Shown here: piece after piece, positions 1 to 12,680 of the stretch | How positions within the stretch are numbered: position 1 is the stretch's first letter | Layout of the letters: each line of letters starts with the position of its first letter | Source of the DNA: Pagrus major | Taxonomy: Eukaryota; Chordata; Actinopteri; Spariformes; Sparidae | Reading direction: 5' to 3' | NCBI RefSeq assembly: GCF_040436345.1 | Contig: NC_133215.1 | Location: 19,351,306 to 19,415,305 of the forward strand | DNA length: 64,000 nucleotides | Notes under the pieces: generated by a model | Databases searched by the model: none | Seen by the model: only the letters and a program-made list of their open reading frames with translations | Told to the model about the DNA's origin: nothing | Position numbers and translations under genes: made by a program

Positions 1-3000
1 GCCCTGGGGAGGAGCCAGCTTAGCAGTGGCCCCTGGCAGCAGAGTGGAGAAAATGGAGCCAAAGTCCTTGTTTACCTGTAGAAGAATGAAATACAGCTTC
101 AGTCAAAGTTAAAACTACAGACACTGCAATGAAGACAAAATCCAGTTCTTTTAACAGTGAGAATATAAGATTCAAACCGATTTAAAGTAGCGACATACTG
201 ATAATTATCAGATCCTATACTCATTTTTCTGATTATCTGAATCAGTGTTTTATGTTTGTTTCATCTTTGTTGTCCAACTGACGGTAGAAACAAATTAAAA
301 TGTGTTACTTTGATGCAGCCGCAGACTTTCATTTTTTACTGCAAATGTATAGGAAAGCATCAAGGGAAACATTTGACTGGTTAGTCTAGCCTCATTGATA
401 TAAATGGGGTGGACAAAATAATAGAAACACACGTCACACTTTTACACACTATTGTATTAGACTGCATTGGTTTAACTAGGTGTACATAATAAACTGGCAA
501 CTGAGTGTCAGTATACATAATTATGTTGCCCAATGTTAAATGAAAGAGACTAATAAAATTTAGACCAAAAAAAAATAAATAAAGATTTGCTGAAAGAGTA
601 CGGACCTTCTGCCACGCCAGGTTGAGAGCCTCATTCTTCTTCTGGTCCAGCTCCTCAATGGTCTGCAAGATTTTTGCTTTGTCGTTCTCCACGATCCTCT
701 TCTTCTTCATCAGGTCATTGTACTGCAGGACAGAAGACAATTGTGTGAGATAGATGTAGACACAGTAATCCAACACTCTCCCAGACCCTCTCCGTGTCTC
801 TGTCCTCACCCTCTCCTCTGCCTCGTTCAGCATGTTCATGGCCCTCTTGTTGACGTTCCTCTCCAGCTTGGTGGTGGTCTCCTCCAGCTTCTTCAGCCGC
901 TGACCAGCCTCACGGGGGTTGTTTGTCTTAAAGTCGTAAGAAGTGTTGGGCTGGCCGAAGAACTGACGCTCCGAGTGGATCCAGTCGTGTTCCTCCAGCA
1001 TCCGAGACACCTGGGGGAAGACAGTATGACAAGGAGGAGACAGGTGGATGGCTGTTTAGATGATACTACTCATACTATATAAGATGCAACTTTCAGAGGT
1101 AATGGAAATATATTATTGTAGTACAGAACTGGCTGATGCACAAGTGTGTGCGTGTGTGTGTGTGTGTACCTTATCAGCAGCTTCCTGGCTGTCCTTGCGG
1201 TGCTTACTAATGTTGTGCTCAAGTTCCTTGATCTTCAGCTGGACCTCGTTGTTCTGCTCCCGTATTTTATTGGCCTCTGTGCTTTTCCCCTGGAACATTC
1301 AATTGCATAAAAGTTGTAAAAATACAAATAGTTTGAGGCTGTAAAATTAGTCAGTGCTAGTCCAGAAGTTAATACTCTCAAACAGAGGTCAAAAAACAAA
1401 GTATTGAAAGGCAAAATTGTATCCACCTTGAGTTCTTTGTCCTGAGTCATGATCACTTCTTTCTGTTTGGCAAGCTCCTCCTGAGCTTTACGCACGGCCT
1501 CCTTCAAGCCGGAGAATGAGTTATGGTGAAAGAGTGAAAGCAGATGAGAATAGTACAAGACGGATTGTTTTGAGCTGTGACAAATGTGTTATTCACTGGA
1601 CAGTTAATTGTGACCGACCATAAAAATGGACTTAAATAGAAAGCAGAAACACAAACTTTAACAGCAACAACAAAACATACCTTGTTCTGTGACACAGTAC
1701 AAGACATGTTGTCTATCTGCTCCTGGATGGCCGTCATGGCTTCATCTACAGCTTGAATCTGCTGCTCATAACCAGTCTGCTCCCTCCGAAGCTCCTCCAG
1801 CTCCAGGGCCACAGCGTCAGACTCCTACGCACACGTGCAGAAACGAGAGGAAAATGCATTTGATCAATTCAACAGAAGCATCAACAGATAACGGCTTACT
1901 GTTCAGAGAAAAAGACCAAATGTTATATTAATGTCTCTGTTGGTGTACCTGCTGCTTCTGCTTCAGCTTCTTATTGAAGGCATCAGCTTTGGTCTTGGCT
2001 GCATTGAGTTTCTGCTGAGCAGCTTTCAGCTCCTTCTCCCTCTCTGCTTCAGCGTTCTTCATCTTGTTCTCCAGCACTTTGTACTTTTCCTCGGCCCGTT
2101 TCTGCACATCCTTGGTGACACGCAAGGTCTCCTCACTCTCCTCTGGTTGAGCAAACACACACAGCAAAGTTAGCAAATGATTAAAGCAAAATTAATGTGT
2201 TGTTTTCAATGCAAATTTCTATCTGTTCAATTTGGTTATTTTAAATTGTGTTCTGACCAATGGCCTTGTGCAGCCTCTCCAGCTCCTCTTGCTGCTGGTG
2301 GAAGGAGCTCTGCTGCAGCTTGGCCTGCAGAATCTGTTCCTCCTCTACCTTTAGCTCATATTGTTGCTTCAGCTGACGGTACCTGAGGGAGAAAATGTTT
2401 GAAAGTAAGAAAATGTAGGGGGGAGGTGGAACAAATATGAGATAGTGAAAGCTAAAATATACAGGGGAGATGTGAGAGCAAATTGCGACATTGAGTTGCT
2501 GATGACAGTGATGGGATTTATTTTGTAAATAAATACGGAAAATATGTCAAAGCAACAAGTTGCAAGATGACTTAAAAAATAGATTATATTGTACTTATAC
2601 CACAATTAAGATTTCTAATTCTAATACCAGAATTACACTTAGAGTCATTTCTAAAATAAATTTAACCAAGATACATTCCTGACCTTAAATTAATATAAGA
2701 TGATAATTCGGCCTGGACAATTTATCTGTAGGTATTTTTTGTGTGTTTGTCTGCATACTTCTCTGCGGTTCCTTTAAGGCCGGCCAGTTGTCGTTCAGTA
2801 TCCTGCAGCTGGGCCTCCTTTTCATTCAAGTTGTCCCTAATGTCCTTCACCTCCTGCAGGCTGGTCAGAACTGATGCTGACTGGGAGCGAGCACCTGAAA
2901 GAGAAGAAGCAGGAATAAATAAAGTCCATGGCAGTGTATCGCTGTTTTTAAATGCTTGTGTGTGAGAATGATCAATTTAGTCATGCAAGTAAAAACTGAT

Positions 3001-6000
3001 ACATAATAAACACAATCTTGTAGATGCTCTTACCTCCACTTAGAGTTCCCTGTGGGTCGAAGATGTCCCCTCCAAGAGTGACGGTCTTAGTCATCACCTG
3101 CTTATCAAAAGCCACTTTTTTGGCGTTATCCAGGGTATCACACACCAGTGTGGAGCCAAAGACGTACTCCATGGCCTTACGCAGGTCAGATTCATAGCCT
3201 ACCAGGGACAGAGCTGTGTGGACTTTGTCCTCTCCAACCTGACAGAAGAGGGAGAAGGAACAGAGTGAGCAAGAGATGAACAGTCAAAGAGAGTGCCTTG
3301 TGTTTCAAATCAGACAAAACAAGAATTTAATTTTCCAAACTGAGCTAGTATTGAGATCTCTTACCAGGCTCTTGGCAGCGCTGACCACTCTATCGTTGAG
3401 TGTCTTGGCAGAGATCTTGTTCAGGGGAATGATAGTGTACCTCCGCTGCAGCTCTCCCTTCTCCAACAGTTTTTTACCAGTTACCTGTTCAGAGACAAGA
3501 ATCACACCATCTACTCAAGTAACACTGTCCCACTGGGCTGCTAATAAAAGAAGAACATTAAACACCTTAACATGATTGGCACTAACATAACATGGACAGT
3601 GCCCACTAGAACACCTACCTCTGTGTCAACTACAATGTTATAGAGACGTCCTCCTGCAACAACCTCCAGTCCTGTTGCGTAGGAGACATCTCGGACTGTG
3701 ATGAGGTTAGCTAGCAGCCCCTTCACTTGGCTACGGTCCCATCCTCTCTCTGGGTCCCTGTAAAGGCGGCAGAAAACACAAAATGTTGCTGAAACTCTTC
3801 TCAAGGCCTAAGGAAACATGATGGGATAGGACCTACTGGTCGAGCACGCTTGTTTGAGGTTAGGAATAGTTTTTTTACATTCTTGTGTGTATAGGGATAT
3901 TGATCATGTGGAAAAATTTGTTTTTAAACATGGGGGAAAATATTTGTTTTAAAAAACATTTAATACCGTTAAAAGAGATGCACAAGTTATTTTGTCAAAT
4001 CCTTACTTGTAGTCGAAGCGCAAGTTGGGGAAGCGAGACACAAGACGCTCATAGTTCTCTTTAAGCTTAGCGACCTCTCTGGACAGCTGCCTTCTTCTGT
4101 CCAGCAGACTCTCCTCTTTCCCATCTGCAGACAGAAAGACACACACAGAACCCGTACATTATTACAAAATATATATGACATAAGGAATGGCTGTCTCTAT
4201 GAGTACAAGAGACTAGCTGCACCCATACCTTCATAGTTGAGTTTAGCCAGCTCAGCCTCAAGTTTCTCTTTAGCGCTTTTGACAGCCTGCATGGTGTCCT
4301 GGTCCTTTTTGTAGCCACTGTCCATCTTTTTCACCTCGGCCTGTTTCGTCTTGAGCTCAGCCTGGGCATGCTTCAGGGTCATCTGGGCCTGGACAGACAA
4401 GAGAACATACAAGATAGATGAACAATCTTTGATACTGTCAAGACAGAAGCAGAGTATTTTCTCAACATGGAACAGGCATACATGGTATATTGATACTACT
4501 GAGCATAAATATCTGGACTGGACTTACTGCTGAATATAAATGGTCAACCTGAATCGCATCACCAGCAGATATGTTCATGCCATTTCCTCACCTGCTTGGC
4601 CTCAGTATCTGCCTTGCTAATGTCGTTCTTGCAGGTCATCATCTGTCCAGCCAGTGTGGCCTCCTCTCCATCCTCATTGGTAGACAGGCCTGCTGACACA
4701 GCCTTAAAATGCTGCTCGGCTGCCTCGAGGGCTACGCTGTCCTTCTGTCCTTCCTCCTGAACAGCCTGAAGCTGCTCAGTCAACTTAGAAACCTCCTTTT
4801 CTTTCACCACAAGCATTTTCTTGTCCTAAGGATGGGGAAAAAAACAAATCTATGTTTCTGCTTTGACACGATTACAATTCATATACACGCATGTTAGTAA
4901 AATGTATTGTCCTGACCTCCTCCATACTCTTGACAAGCTCCTTCCTTTTCTTGGTTTCATCCTTCAGATTCTGTTTTTTCAGGTCTAGCGCACTCTGAGC
5001 TTTGGCGTCCACGCGTTGCACATCAGCGAGAGTTTCCTCCAGGGATTTTAATACTCCGTTCACCTCCTACAGATAAACAGATAAATGTGAAGGACAACAC
5101 AATATGACTCAAAATTCCTATTTCTTGTTTTTTAGTTTGATAAAAACACATTGAATTTTGATTAATAAGGGAAAACTAAATTACAAATATATCATCCAAT
5201 TCATTCAAGAATAGCAGCAAATTGTTTTTCCAGAGAATATTTTTAAAAGCATTAAAAGATTAGTAAATCAAAATGCAAACCATTACATAAGAGCTCACAC
5301 AATCTGAGAAAAAAGGGTCTCCAATACAGTTTAAAAAGCACCAGAATCTTATCTCTCCTCCGTCTTTCAGCGTACCTGGTCTTTTTTCCTCTGCAGCTCT
5401 TGAATCTGGGCTGAGAGCTCCTGAACTTTGCTCTCATTCTCAGCCATGCTGGCTTGCATCTTGGTGATGTTATCCTGCATCACCTTCAGATTCTCTGCCG
5501 ACTTCACCTTGGTTTCCTCTGCGCAAACAAACAGCCAGGCCACGTACAGCCGTGATAAGTGCTGGATCTCTCGCATCAGCTTTTGGTACTCCAAGTATGA
5601 TGATCGTTCCTGCAAAGAAAGGCAGGCGATGATTAAAGAAATGATGTATAAAAAGGGAAGCTCGATCATTCTTGCCATCATCTTTAAGTCAAAAGGAAAT
5701 TTGTAAGTTTTGATTTCGCAGTGACCCCACCTCTTGCAGTTTTTGCATGGTGGGAGTAATTTCCTCATCCAAAATCTGAAAGAGATAACAAAGAGAAACA
5801 GTTAAATATTTCAACATTAGCTGCGATAGTATTTATGACATCTCCCCACTGAAGAATAAACACATATATTAGTCAAAAATGAGTTAGGATGTCTAACATA
5901 CTGTCTGAATCTCCTTCAGCTTGGCCTCCTTCTTCTCAATGGTCTTCTGAGCACTGATCTTTTTACATTCATACATCCTGGTTCCTGCTGCCTCCTCAAT

Positions 6001-6979
6001 CATGGCAAGGATCTGGAAAGGAAAAGAGGTGGTCACCGAGAGACCTAAAAAAGGCTGGAAAATGTTGTATGAAAAAGTACCGATGGTGAGATGTAGGACA
6101 GTGTGTGTGTGTTTTACCTCTGGTGGCTTCATGTTGAGAACTTTAGTGATCCTCCCCTAAAATATTAGAAACATCACATGATTCAAAATACTGTAGGTAT
6201 AAAATCACAACCATACACACTGCTGCAGAAACAAGGCTGACCTGCATGATGAGAAAATGTGGGTTGTTGACGTTGAGGCCAACAGAGCAGAACAAGTCCT
6301 GCACCCTGGTGTTGTTGGCATTGACTCCATTGATGAGGTACTTGTTCCTGCCACCAATTACCACCTTACAGAAAAACAGTAATAACAGTTTTAGTATTAG
6401 CATTGCACAAATAACCTCGTACACCAAACTATTACAGTGCCTTAAAAAAATCATGACTTCTCTGCCAACCTGTCTGGTGACGGTGATCTCATCATGGGTT
6501 TCGAAACCCAGAGGACTCTGGCTTTTGTTGGAGTTGTCAAAGGTAATAGACACCGTGGCTTTGGTGATACCACCCTGTCCATTTTTGTAAACCAAATCCT
6601 GGAGGTTGGAGGCTCGCACCTTTCAAGTGAAAACGAAATGAAGACATACAACTTAGTTTTGTTGAGAATTAGTCAGGTTAGCTAATAAAGTGTTAAGATG
6701 CTCCTAGCTAAAGTTGTTTTGTTAGCTAGGTTAACGACAGAAAAATACTACTCTAAACTGGGTAACTTTCATTTTACAGATTAATGGCTTAATAGCGATT
6801 AAAACACTTACATGGCTGAGGTTGGAAATGCCCAAAAGGAAACATATCGAGTCCAAAATATTGGACTTGCCGCTGCCGTTCAGTCCTGTGATGGCGTTGA
6901 ACAGCGGGTCGAAGCCGTTGATTTCCGTCCTCTGCGCGTAGGATTTGAATCCTTCAACAATAATCGACTTGATGTGCAT
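1..6979 (-). CDS. smc2: SMC2, condensin core ATPase (3'-truncated by window edge)
   Basis: Structural maintenance of chromosomes 2 pairs with SMC4 in condensin I and II, which compact mitotic chromosomes in the nucleus. I read 23 coding exons on the minus strand: 6979-6812, 6619-6470, 6364-6242, 6156-6118, 6012-5902, 5775-5731, 5609-5376, 5066-4917, 4825-4592, 4388-4229, 4124-4007, 3757-3619, 3484-3365, 3238-3034, 2894-2759, 2382-2258, 2142-1949, 1824-1681, 1501-1427, 1289-1170, 1010-810, 722-606 and 75-1. They join in frame to 1061 codons with GT/AG borders. The protein starts [16 protein letters not shown]; the Walker A motif GLNGSGKS is at residues 32-39 and the Q-loop Gln (FLIMQ) at 147. 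Coiled coil follows, then the hinge (about 520-670, exons 3757-3034), then the returning coiled coil. The ABC signature and Walker B (last ~130 residues) lie left of position 1. The match to vertebrate SMC2 is close throughout, and no breaks are seen. Confidence 0.97.
385..515. repeat. partial TCAGTTGCCAGTTTATTAGG-family copy in an smc2 intron
   Basis: GGACAAAATAATAGAAACAC, GTATTAGACTGCATTGGT and AGGTGTACATAATAAACTGG then CAACTGAGTGT. The last part is the reverse complement of the left end of the copy at 59972. Confidence 0.6.
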
Positions 6980-7180
6980 CTTCGGGCTGTCCTCTCTCCG
7001 CAGATTCCGGAGGCAAGATTTCTGGTGTTTGAGTACGAAATCGGTGACTGAAAAAGCGGAGCGCTGGAGCCCAGTGTTTACAACGGAAAACTGGAAAACT
7101 CGCTCTCCTCTCTTCTAACTTGAATTTTGGCGGCAGGTGTGGAGCCGCTTAGCTGTCCGCTCCGTGCCGGGGACAGGACG
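6880..7180 (-). promoter_or_regulatory. smc2: smc2 5' end / CpG-rich promoter zone
   Basis: The sequence around and upstream of the smc2 start codon (6977-6979) is richer in CpG than its surroundings. On the minus strand it contains CCGCCAAAA (7125-7133 read in reverse), which resembles an E2F site. That would fit a gene expressed in dividing cells, but the site is inferred from its sequence only. No TATA box is evident. The transcription start cannot be fixed from sequence. Confidence 0.45.
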
Positions 7181-8485
7181 AAGTAATTTAAAATATCTTA
7201 ACACGATAGGTGCACAGATATTAGTATAGTATATAGTATATCTGTGAATAAACAAATATGAGTGATTTGAAATATCACGCATAAATGCAAAGAACATCGT
7301 TTGAGAAACGTTTAGATTTATGTTTATGTATTTTGGTCAGGCACATTTAAAGGCTACTAAAGCACCCTGCCTGTTCCAATGTTTTGGCGCCACCTGCAGG
7401 AAGAAAGCTGAATCACAAGTAGAAGAAAAATGTCAACTGTGGGTAGATTTAGGAAGGATACAGAAAATCATCATCAGCGATGGGTAAGATTTACAGCTCG
7501 CTAATGCAACTGTTTTAATGACAGTAGCATGACCGTATCCTACTTATCGTCTTATTTTTAGTGGTGTTGATTCTATCATGTTGAATAATTAATAACTTAA
7601 TATGAATCCGTACTCATCATTAAGATCCACATAGTCCTAGCATTAATATTAATTCAGTTTCTAATGCTCCCTGTGCTCCTTTAAAGTTGACCAGATACAA
7701 AAATAACCTTTATATTTTTAGTCGTATGTTTTCAATATGAAGGCCTGAATGCATAAATGGGCCTTCAGTTTTCAAACTTTCTCAACAAAGAAAGAAATAT
7801 ATATCTCGTTGCCTAAAGATCACTGAAGGGGCACTATGTAGTTTTGGAGACGAAATTCAAACTCAGAATTTTAATATTTCCAGTGTTACTGAGGTAATAA
7901 TATAAACTCAGAGATATTTATTTTTTTCCATAACTTAATAAACAAACTGTTATCAGAGGAAAATAAGGTCCCCAGAACACTGTTTGAAGCTAGAAAGGTG
8001 GCAGGGTCCGCCACATATAAACAAAGTAAACAGTATAAAAATTGTGTTGTCCTTCAAGGTCAGTTTGTTTATTCAGTTTATTCTGTCACAAAAATGAAGA
8101 GTGTTTGTTTATTTAGTTTGTTTAGGCATAAATCTAAACAAACTAAATCTTTCTCTTCTAATAAAAATATCTTCCAAAAAACTGCACAGTGCTCCTTTAA
8201 TATATTGAGTTCAACATATATTGAAATCAGCCCATAAAATATACACTATATAATACTGTAAAATATATTCGTATTATGTGAACCCTGAGTCTCTCCTGCT
8301 CTGTAGTACAGTCGGGGTTCAGACTGAAGGCTCATGCTACCATTGATAAGCCGAGTGGACAACAGAAAAGCTCCTATAGGAATAATCTACATTATCGTAC
8401 AAAGTTAATGACTCAATTAACACCACATGATAATTCTACTTTTAAGTAGACTAAAGGCAGAGAAAGGCAAGAAATGTGTAGTTGT
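6980..8485. other. intergenic spacer between smc2 and exoc1l
   Basis: No coding exon is recognisable here. The spacer holds the smc2 promoter zone, an AT-rich stretch and the inverted-repeat element at 7825-8199. A GTTTTGGCGCC motif near 7380 is another E2F-like string, of unknown relevance. Confidence 0.6.
7825..8199. mobile_element. short non-autonomous element with terminal inverted repeats (MITE-like)
   Basis: The left end reads AAGGGGCACTATGTAGTTTT. The right end, read on the opposite strand, is AAAGGAGCACTGTGCAGTTT, so the two ends are imperfect inverted repeats of about 25-30 bp. The element is about 375 bp with no coding capacity. Short elements of this design are common in fish genomes; I cannot name the superfamily from sequence alone. 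Confidence 0.65.
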
Positions 8486-8491
8486 TTTATT
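8486..8491 (-). terminator. exoc1l: probable exoc1l polyadenylation signal
   Basis: TTTATT on the plus strand is AATAAA on the minus strand. It lies about 420 bp past the exoc1l stop codon. If used, the 3' UTR would contain the (TA)n tract at 8529-8618. Confidence 0.45.
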
Positions 8492-8528
8492 TGTTCTCTG
8501 TTTGAAATTCACATTTCAACAATAGTGC

Positions 8529-8531
8529 ATA

Positions 8532-8618
<87 letters not shown>
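8529..8618. repeat. (TA)n microsatellite
   Basis: About 90 bp of almost pure TA dinucleotide. It produces a spurious Tyr-Ile reading frame on the minus strand. Confidence 0.97.
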
Positions 8619-8621
<3 letters not shown>

Positions 8622-8912
8622 CACACATACACATACACATACAGAATATGTAAGTAAAGATCACAAAAGTAGATTATACAGTTCACAAATACCAAGCTGC
8701 TTGAAGCTTGCATTTTCCACAGAGATACATTCGGTGGAGTATTAATGCAAAAGACATTTTCATATTGTGTGACTCATCAAAGCCTTATTAGTGTAAAGGA
8801 AGCCACAAGCTTACATTCACTTCCGCATCTCTGACTCAACACAGTTTTATAAATACACACACCTAAATTGACACACACAAACACCCGTACACACAATCGT
8901 TGTGTCATTTCA

Positions 8913-10630
8913 TTATGCATCCAAAGGCACGGGACACATGGACAGACACACTAAATTGAGTGCATAGAAGCATATCTGTGACAGAACTACACAGTCTCCT
9001 CTGTTAGAGTAGAAAGTGGTGGGCTTAATATAGGCCCAGTCAAAGTTCTGCAGGTTCAGTGACCTCTGACAGTGCAGATCGCTGAGAGCAACCAGGGCAC
9101 GCACAAAGGCGTATTTGGCTGAGCAGCTGACGGCCTTCACTGTACGCACCTTGTCAAAGTGCAGCAGGAAACAGGGGTCATCCTGGAGCCAGAGGAAACA
9201 GAGATAGCATTACTTATAAAAAAAATCTTTTGTGTAACCTTTTTTTTTGAGAAATCCTATTCAACACAATGTCCGAGCAATTTATTAGGAATTTATTCTA
9301 AATCTGACAAGAAGCCATCAGAGAGATCAAGATGTATGGAAGCAAAAGGGTTTACGGGAGATGAAAGCATAAAAATGGAATAATACTGTTGATAAAAACA
9401 TGAATTAATTTCTCCAGCACACAAAATATCTGCTACAACTTTTAAGAATGGCTTGCATCTCAATGATTGATCCGCAACTGAGAAAACTATATTGTTAGAG
9501 AGACGAATTTTGGTTGAAAGCTTCAGATAAAGCTATATGGACCCTCCTAAATGTATGATTCTTTTTTTTATTTGTCAAAACCCAGATTTTCACATTATTA
9601 AAATAGGAAATTGAGGTGGTTGTACACAACAAATATGTACTGTACTGTAGGTATAGGCTTAGTTGTAACTCTATTTTTCTCCTTTGCCATTTAATTTATT
9701 TGGTTTTATATTGGTATACCGATGAAAGACAGTTGATATTCCTTTTTTAGGTCCACACGAAACAACATAAGAGTAACATGTATGAAAAATTAATACAGAA
9801 TTTACAATGTGAAATTATACTTTCAGATAAATTACATTGTATCAAGGCTTTCAGAATTATACACCGTAAAAGTGTGACAAAGAGCCCATTTCAGTCATTA
9901 GAAAGGATCATATTTGAATATCTTATGCTATTTACCGATTATCCATTGTTCATGTTTTCTATGTATAGAAAACACTTGGAAATTATACAATAATAAGCAG
10001 TGGAAATTGCAACAAGATTTGGTTAATTACCACATCAGGGTCCCGTCCGTCAATAAGAGTCAGGTCCTGCAGGGACCAGACCTCCGCCATCCTGTAGCAC
10101 TCCTGTATGCTTGAGCGTTTAGTGTGAGACTTCTTGGATCCAGACTTCAAGGTTGTCTGAGATATCTGACATCGCACTATACTCAACTGCACCACATTGT
10201 TTTTCGCAACTGCAGAAAAAGGGAAGTAACAAAAGTGTTTTTTTCCCCCCCCGAGCAAGGTCCACTGCAGCAGCAGGCATCTCATCTGCAGTAAAAATTG
10301 ACTAATTTCAAGCAGTACAGGGGCATATTAAGATTCTATACAACCAAAATAAATACAAATTCCCTTATAAAGCTTATAAATGTAACAATCATTGAAATAA
10401 ACATACAAAATAGACGTGAACCCCTAAAGACTGCTTAAATTTGATCAAATGTACAAAAATGTTAATGTTAATAATTGCAACAAAACAAATCAACAAAACA
10501 GCTGTTTACCTGAGACACAGAGAAAATGTCTTCCGTGCGTCGGCTCTTCGATCTCAATAAATTCCACCAGTCTCTGTTTTCCAGGTCGGAACAAAACTCT
10601 CTGCATCTCCTCCCTCAGAAGAGACGACAT
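8913..10630 (-). CDS. exoc1l: exocyst complex component 1-like protein
   Basis: This is a small relative of the N-terminal region of exocyst subunit EXOC1/Sec3. In that family the region is a PH-like domain that binds phosphoinositides at the plasma membrane; the role of EXOC1L itself is poorly known. Three exons join in frame to 189 aa: 10630-10510, 10209-10031 and 9182-8913 (stop TAA at 8915-8913). It begins MSSLLREEMQRVLFRP, continues with LVEFIEIE and FLCVSVAKN, and ends CFYALNLVCLSMCPVPLDA, closely matching the human EXOC1L start (MSSL...EFIEIE) and end (CFYAFNLVCLSLCPLPL). Other shared strings are WSLQDLTLIDG and CSAKYAFVR. The Ser/Lys-rich insert in exon 2 (KSGSKKSHTK) is longer than in the human protein. 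In human, EXOC1L is also in the CLOCK-KIT block, which supports the call. Splice sites are canonical. Confidence 0.92.
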
Positions 10631-11561
10631 CCCTGGACCAGGAGAGAAAGAGGTGAGAAAAAAAAAAATTGGGATCTGACACTGGACGATACTGAGACCT
10701 GGCAGAGGTGGGGAGGGACGTGCTGATGTTTCCTCTGGTCAGACCGCATAAAATATGTGGTTGTCGTGAAATGAGCCCTTACTGTACCACACACTAACAT
10801 GCACTCCCCTCTGCAGCAGTAATGTTTGATGATCACTGTTTATCTTTCATTAAAGCACTGCCGTCATACCAATTTGCTCAGGAGGGATTTAGTTGAAAGG
10901 GAGCAATTAAAGGCCAATGTCTTCATCATTTTACCCTTTTATTGCTTCAATTAAGGTCCATTATGATGCCCAGGTTTCCTGCAAATATGGATTTCACTCT
11001 TGAATTTCTGTTTACTTCAGTGGAGTGTGTCTGACTCAGAGCATATACACATACAGTTGTCCTGTATATGGTCATATGTTCCCTCACATTGACTGTCTTT
11101 TTTTTTTCCATGGTCTTTCTGTTTCCACTCACTCACATATAGATGTTGATATATAATGTGGCACAGTGCCCTGATGTTTCACTGTGATTAAACGGTTGTT
11201 GTGGGGGAAAAGGATGTCCCACAGCACTCTGCAAGGTTTCCATTACCCTGTAATAATTCAATCCCAGAGAACAGGTATGAGCGGGGTGAAGCACTTAAAT
11301 GGAGGGATTTTACAAGCACATAAATGGATGCTACACTTCTTTAGCGATCGTGACTCCACAACACCATTTGCTATATATGTACCGATAAGCATAAAGAACA
11401 TTATATTATATCTTTGAGGCAGGTCAGAAGCGTGGGAGGACTTTTCTGTAAGCAAAGCTGCCCAGAATGAACCAGAGCACTGCTCTGATCTGATTTGTTG
11501 GCAGGAAAGAGTGTGGCTCCATTGGATTTGTCACATTTGTTCCACAGCTAAGTGCTTTATA

Positions 11562-11592
11562 GTTGTTATTGTTGTTGTTGTTGTTGTTGTTG
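11562..11592. repeat. (TTG)n microsatellite
   Basis: Ten or so TTG units with one TTA interruption. Confidence 0.9.
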
Positions 11593-12049
11593 ATGGTTTT
11601 TGTGGGTGTTGTTCACTTGAAAGGCTCTTTGCATCTGAGATGGAAAGATGAGCGAGTGGGCAGGAAGTAGAGAGGGAAGGAAATATACAAGTGTTGAATC
11701 TCATGAATAACATATGAGGCTTGGTTGTACTTACTTATCATAAACTTTAACCCCAGATTTGTCAGTCATGTGCGTTGAAAGGAATCTTCTTTGTACATTA
11801 AGTGGAGGAAACCCAACATTGGCACATGAGAGTAGTTTTTTTTGTAATATGTGGTGGGATGCAAAAAAAAAGAGGCTGTAATGACTTCCTATGTCATGTC
11901 TCTATCTGTATTTGTGAGAAAATATTCTTCTGATGATTTATGTGAGCATAACCGTTATGCCTGACTTTGCAGTCTGTGGAAAAATGCAGGAGAGCAGCTC
12001 TGAAAACCAATAGGATATACACATATAGCAACTATAATACTGTTATAAG

Positions 12050-12680
12050 ACAAGATGGGAGGAGTTTAGAAGGAGAGGGATGCATGATTAAAGAGGATTA
12101 AGAGGAGGTGTGGAGAGTTCAGGAATAAAGTCAGGCCACCTGGCAGCAAGGATGAGGAGAATATCTATATAATACTGGAAGGACTGATGAAGTTCTGGGA
12201 GAAAAATATGAAGACGTGAGAAGAGATGTCTATTAAGAAGTATTAAAACATTATCAAGAAACAGGAGAGGAGGGAAAACATAAAGGATGCAGATGATCAA
12301 CAATGGGAAAAAGCAGAGGAAGCAAAGGAAGAAGAAAAGCAAAAGGCAGGAACAACCAACAGAAGATGTGAAGAGAAGATGCAAGTGAAAAAGGACCAGT
12401 GTGTGGAGATGAATTAAGGAATGAGTAACGCAGATTATGCAGGAAGGACTGCTGAGCGGAGGAAAGATTAGAAGGGGTAGAAAATAATGGATAGGAAAAG
12501 GGGGGAGAATCCTTTAGAAGCAGATAACGGTTAATCCGAACAAAGCGGGAGAGACCTGAAAATGATGATGGAGAAATGGAGGAAAAACGCGGGGGGCATG
12601 TGGAGTTCACAGAGAGGAAGGAGGCTGAAGGAAGAAATCAGAGGCAGAGAGAAATTCTGAGAGGGTGCAGAGGTATAGTG
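12050..12680. repeat. purine-rich low-complexity tract
   Basis: About 600 bp with strong G+A bias on the plus strand (many GAAGA, GGAGA and AGAGG strings). The bias creates long but meaningless Ser/Leu/Phe-rich frames on the minus strand. Confidence 0.7.

Noticed and set aside
741-1082. Plus-strand frame across the smc2 exon at 810-1010
   Set aside because: It is the antisense shadow of a well-supported smc2 exon.
8516-8713. Open frame of alternating Tyr-Ile
   Set aside because: It is a translation of the (TA)n microsatellite.
12088-12610. Two overlapping open frames of about 100-120 codons on the minus strand
   Set aside because: They are translations of a purine-rich tract; the proteins are Ser/Leu/Phe-rich low complexity with no domain.
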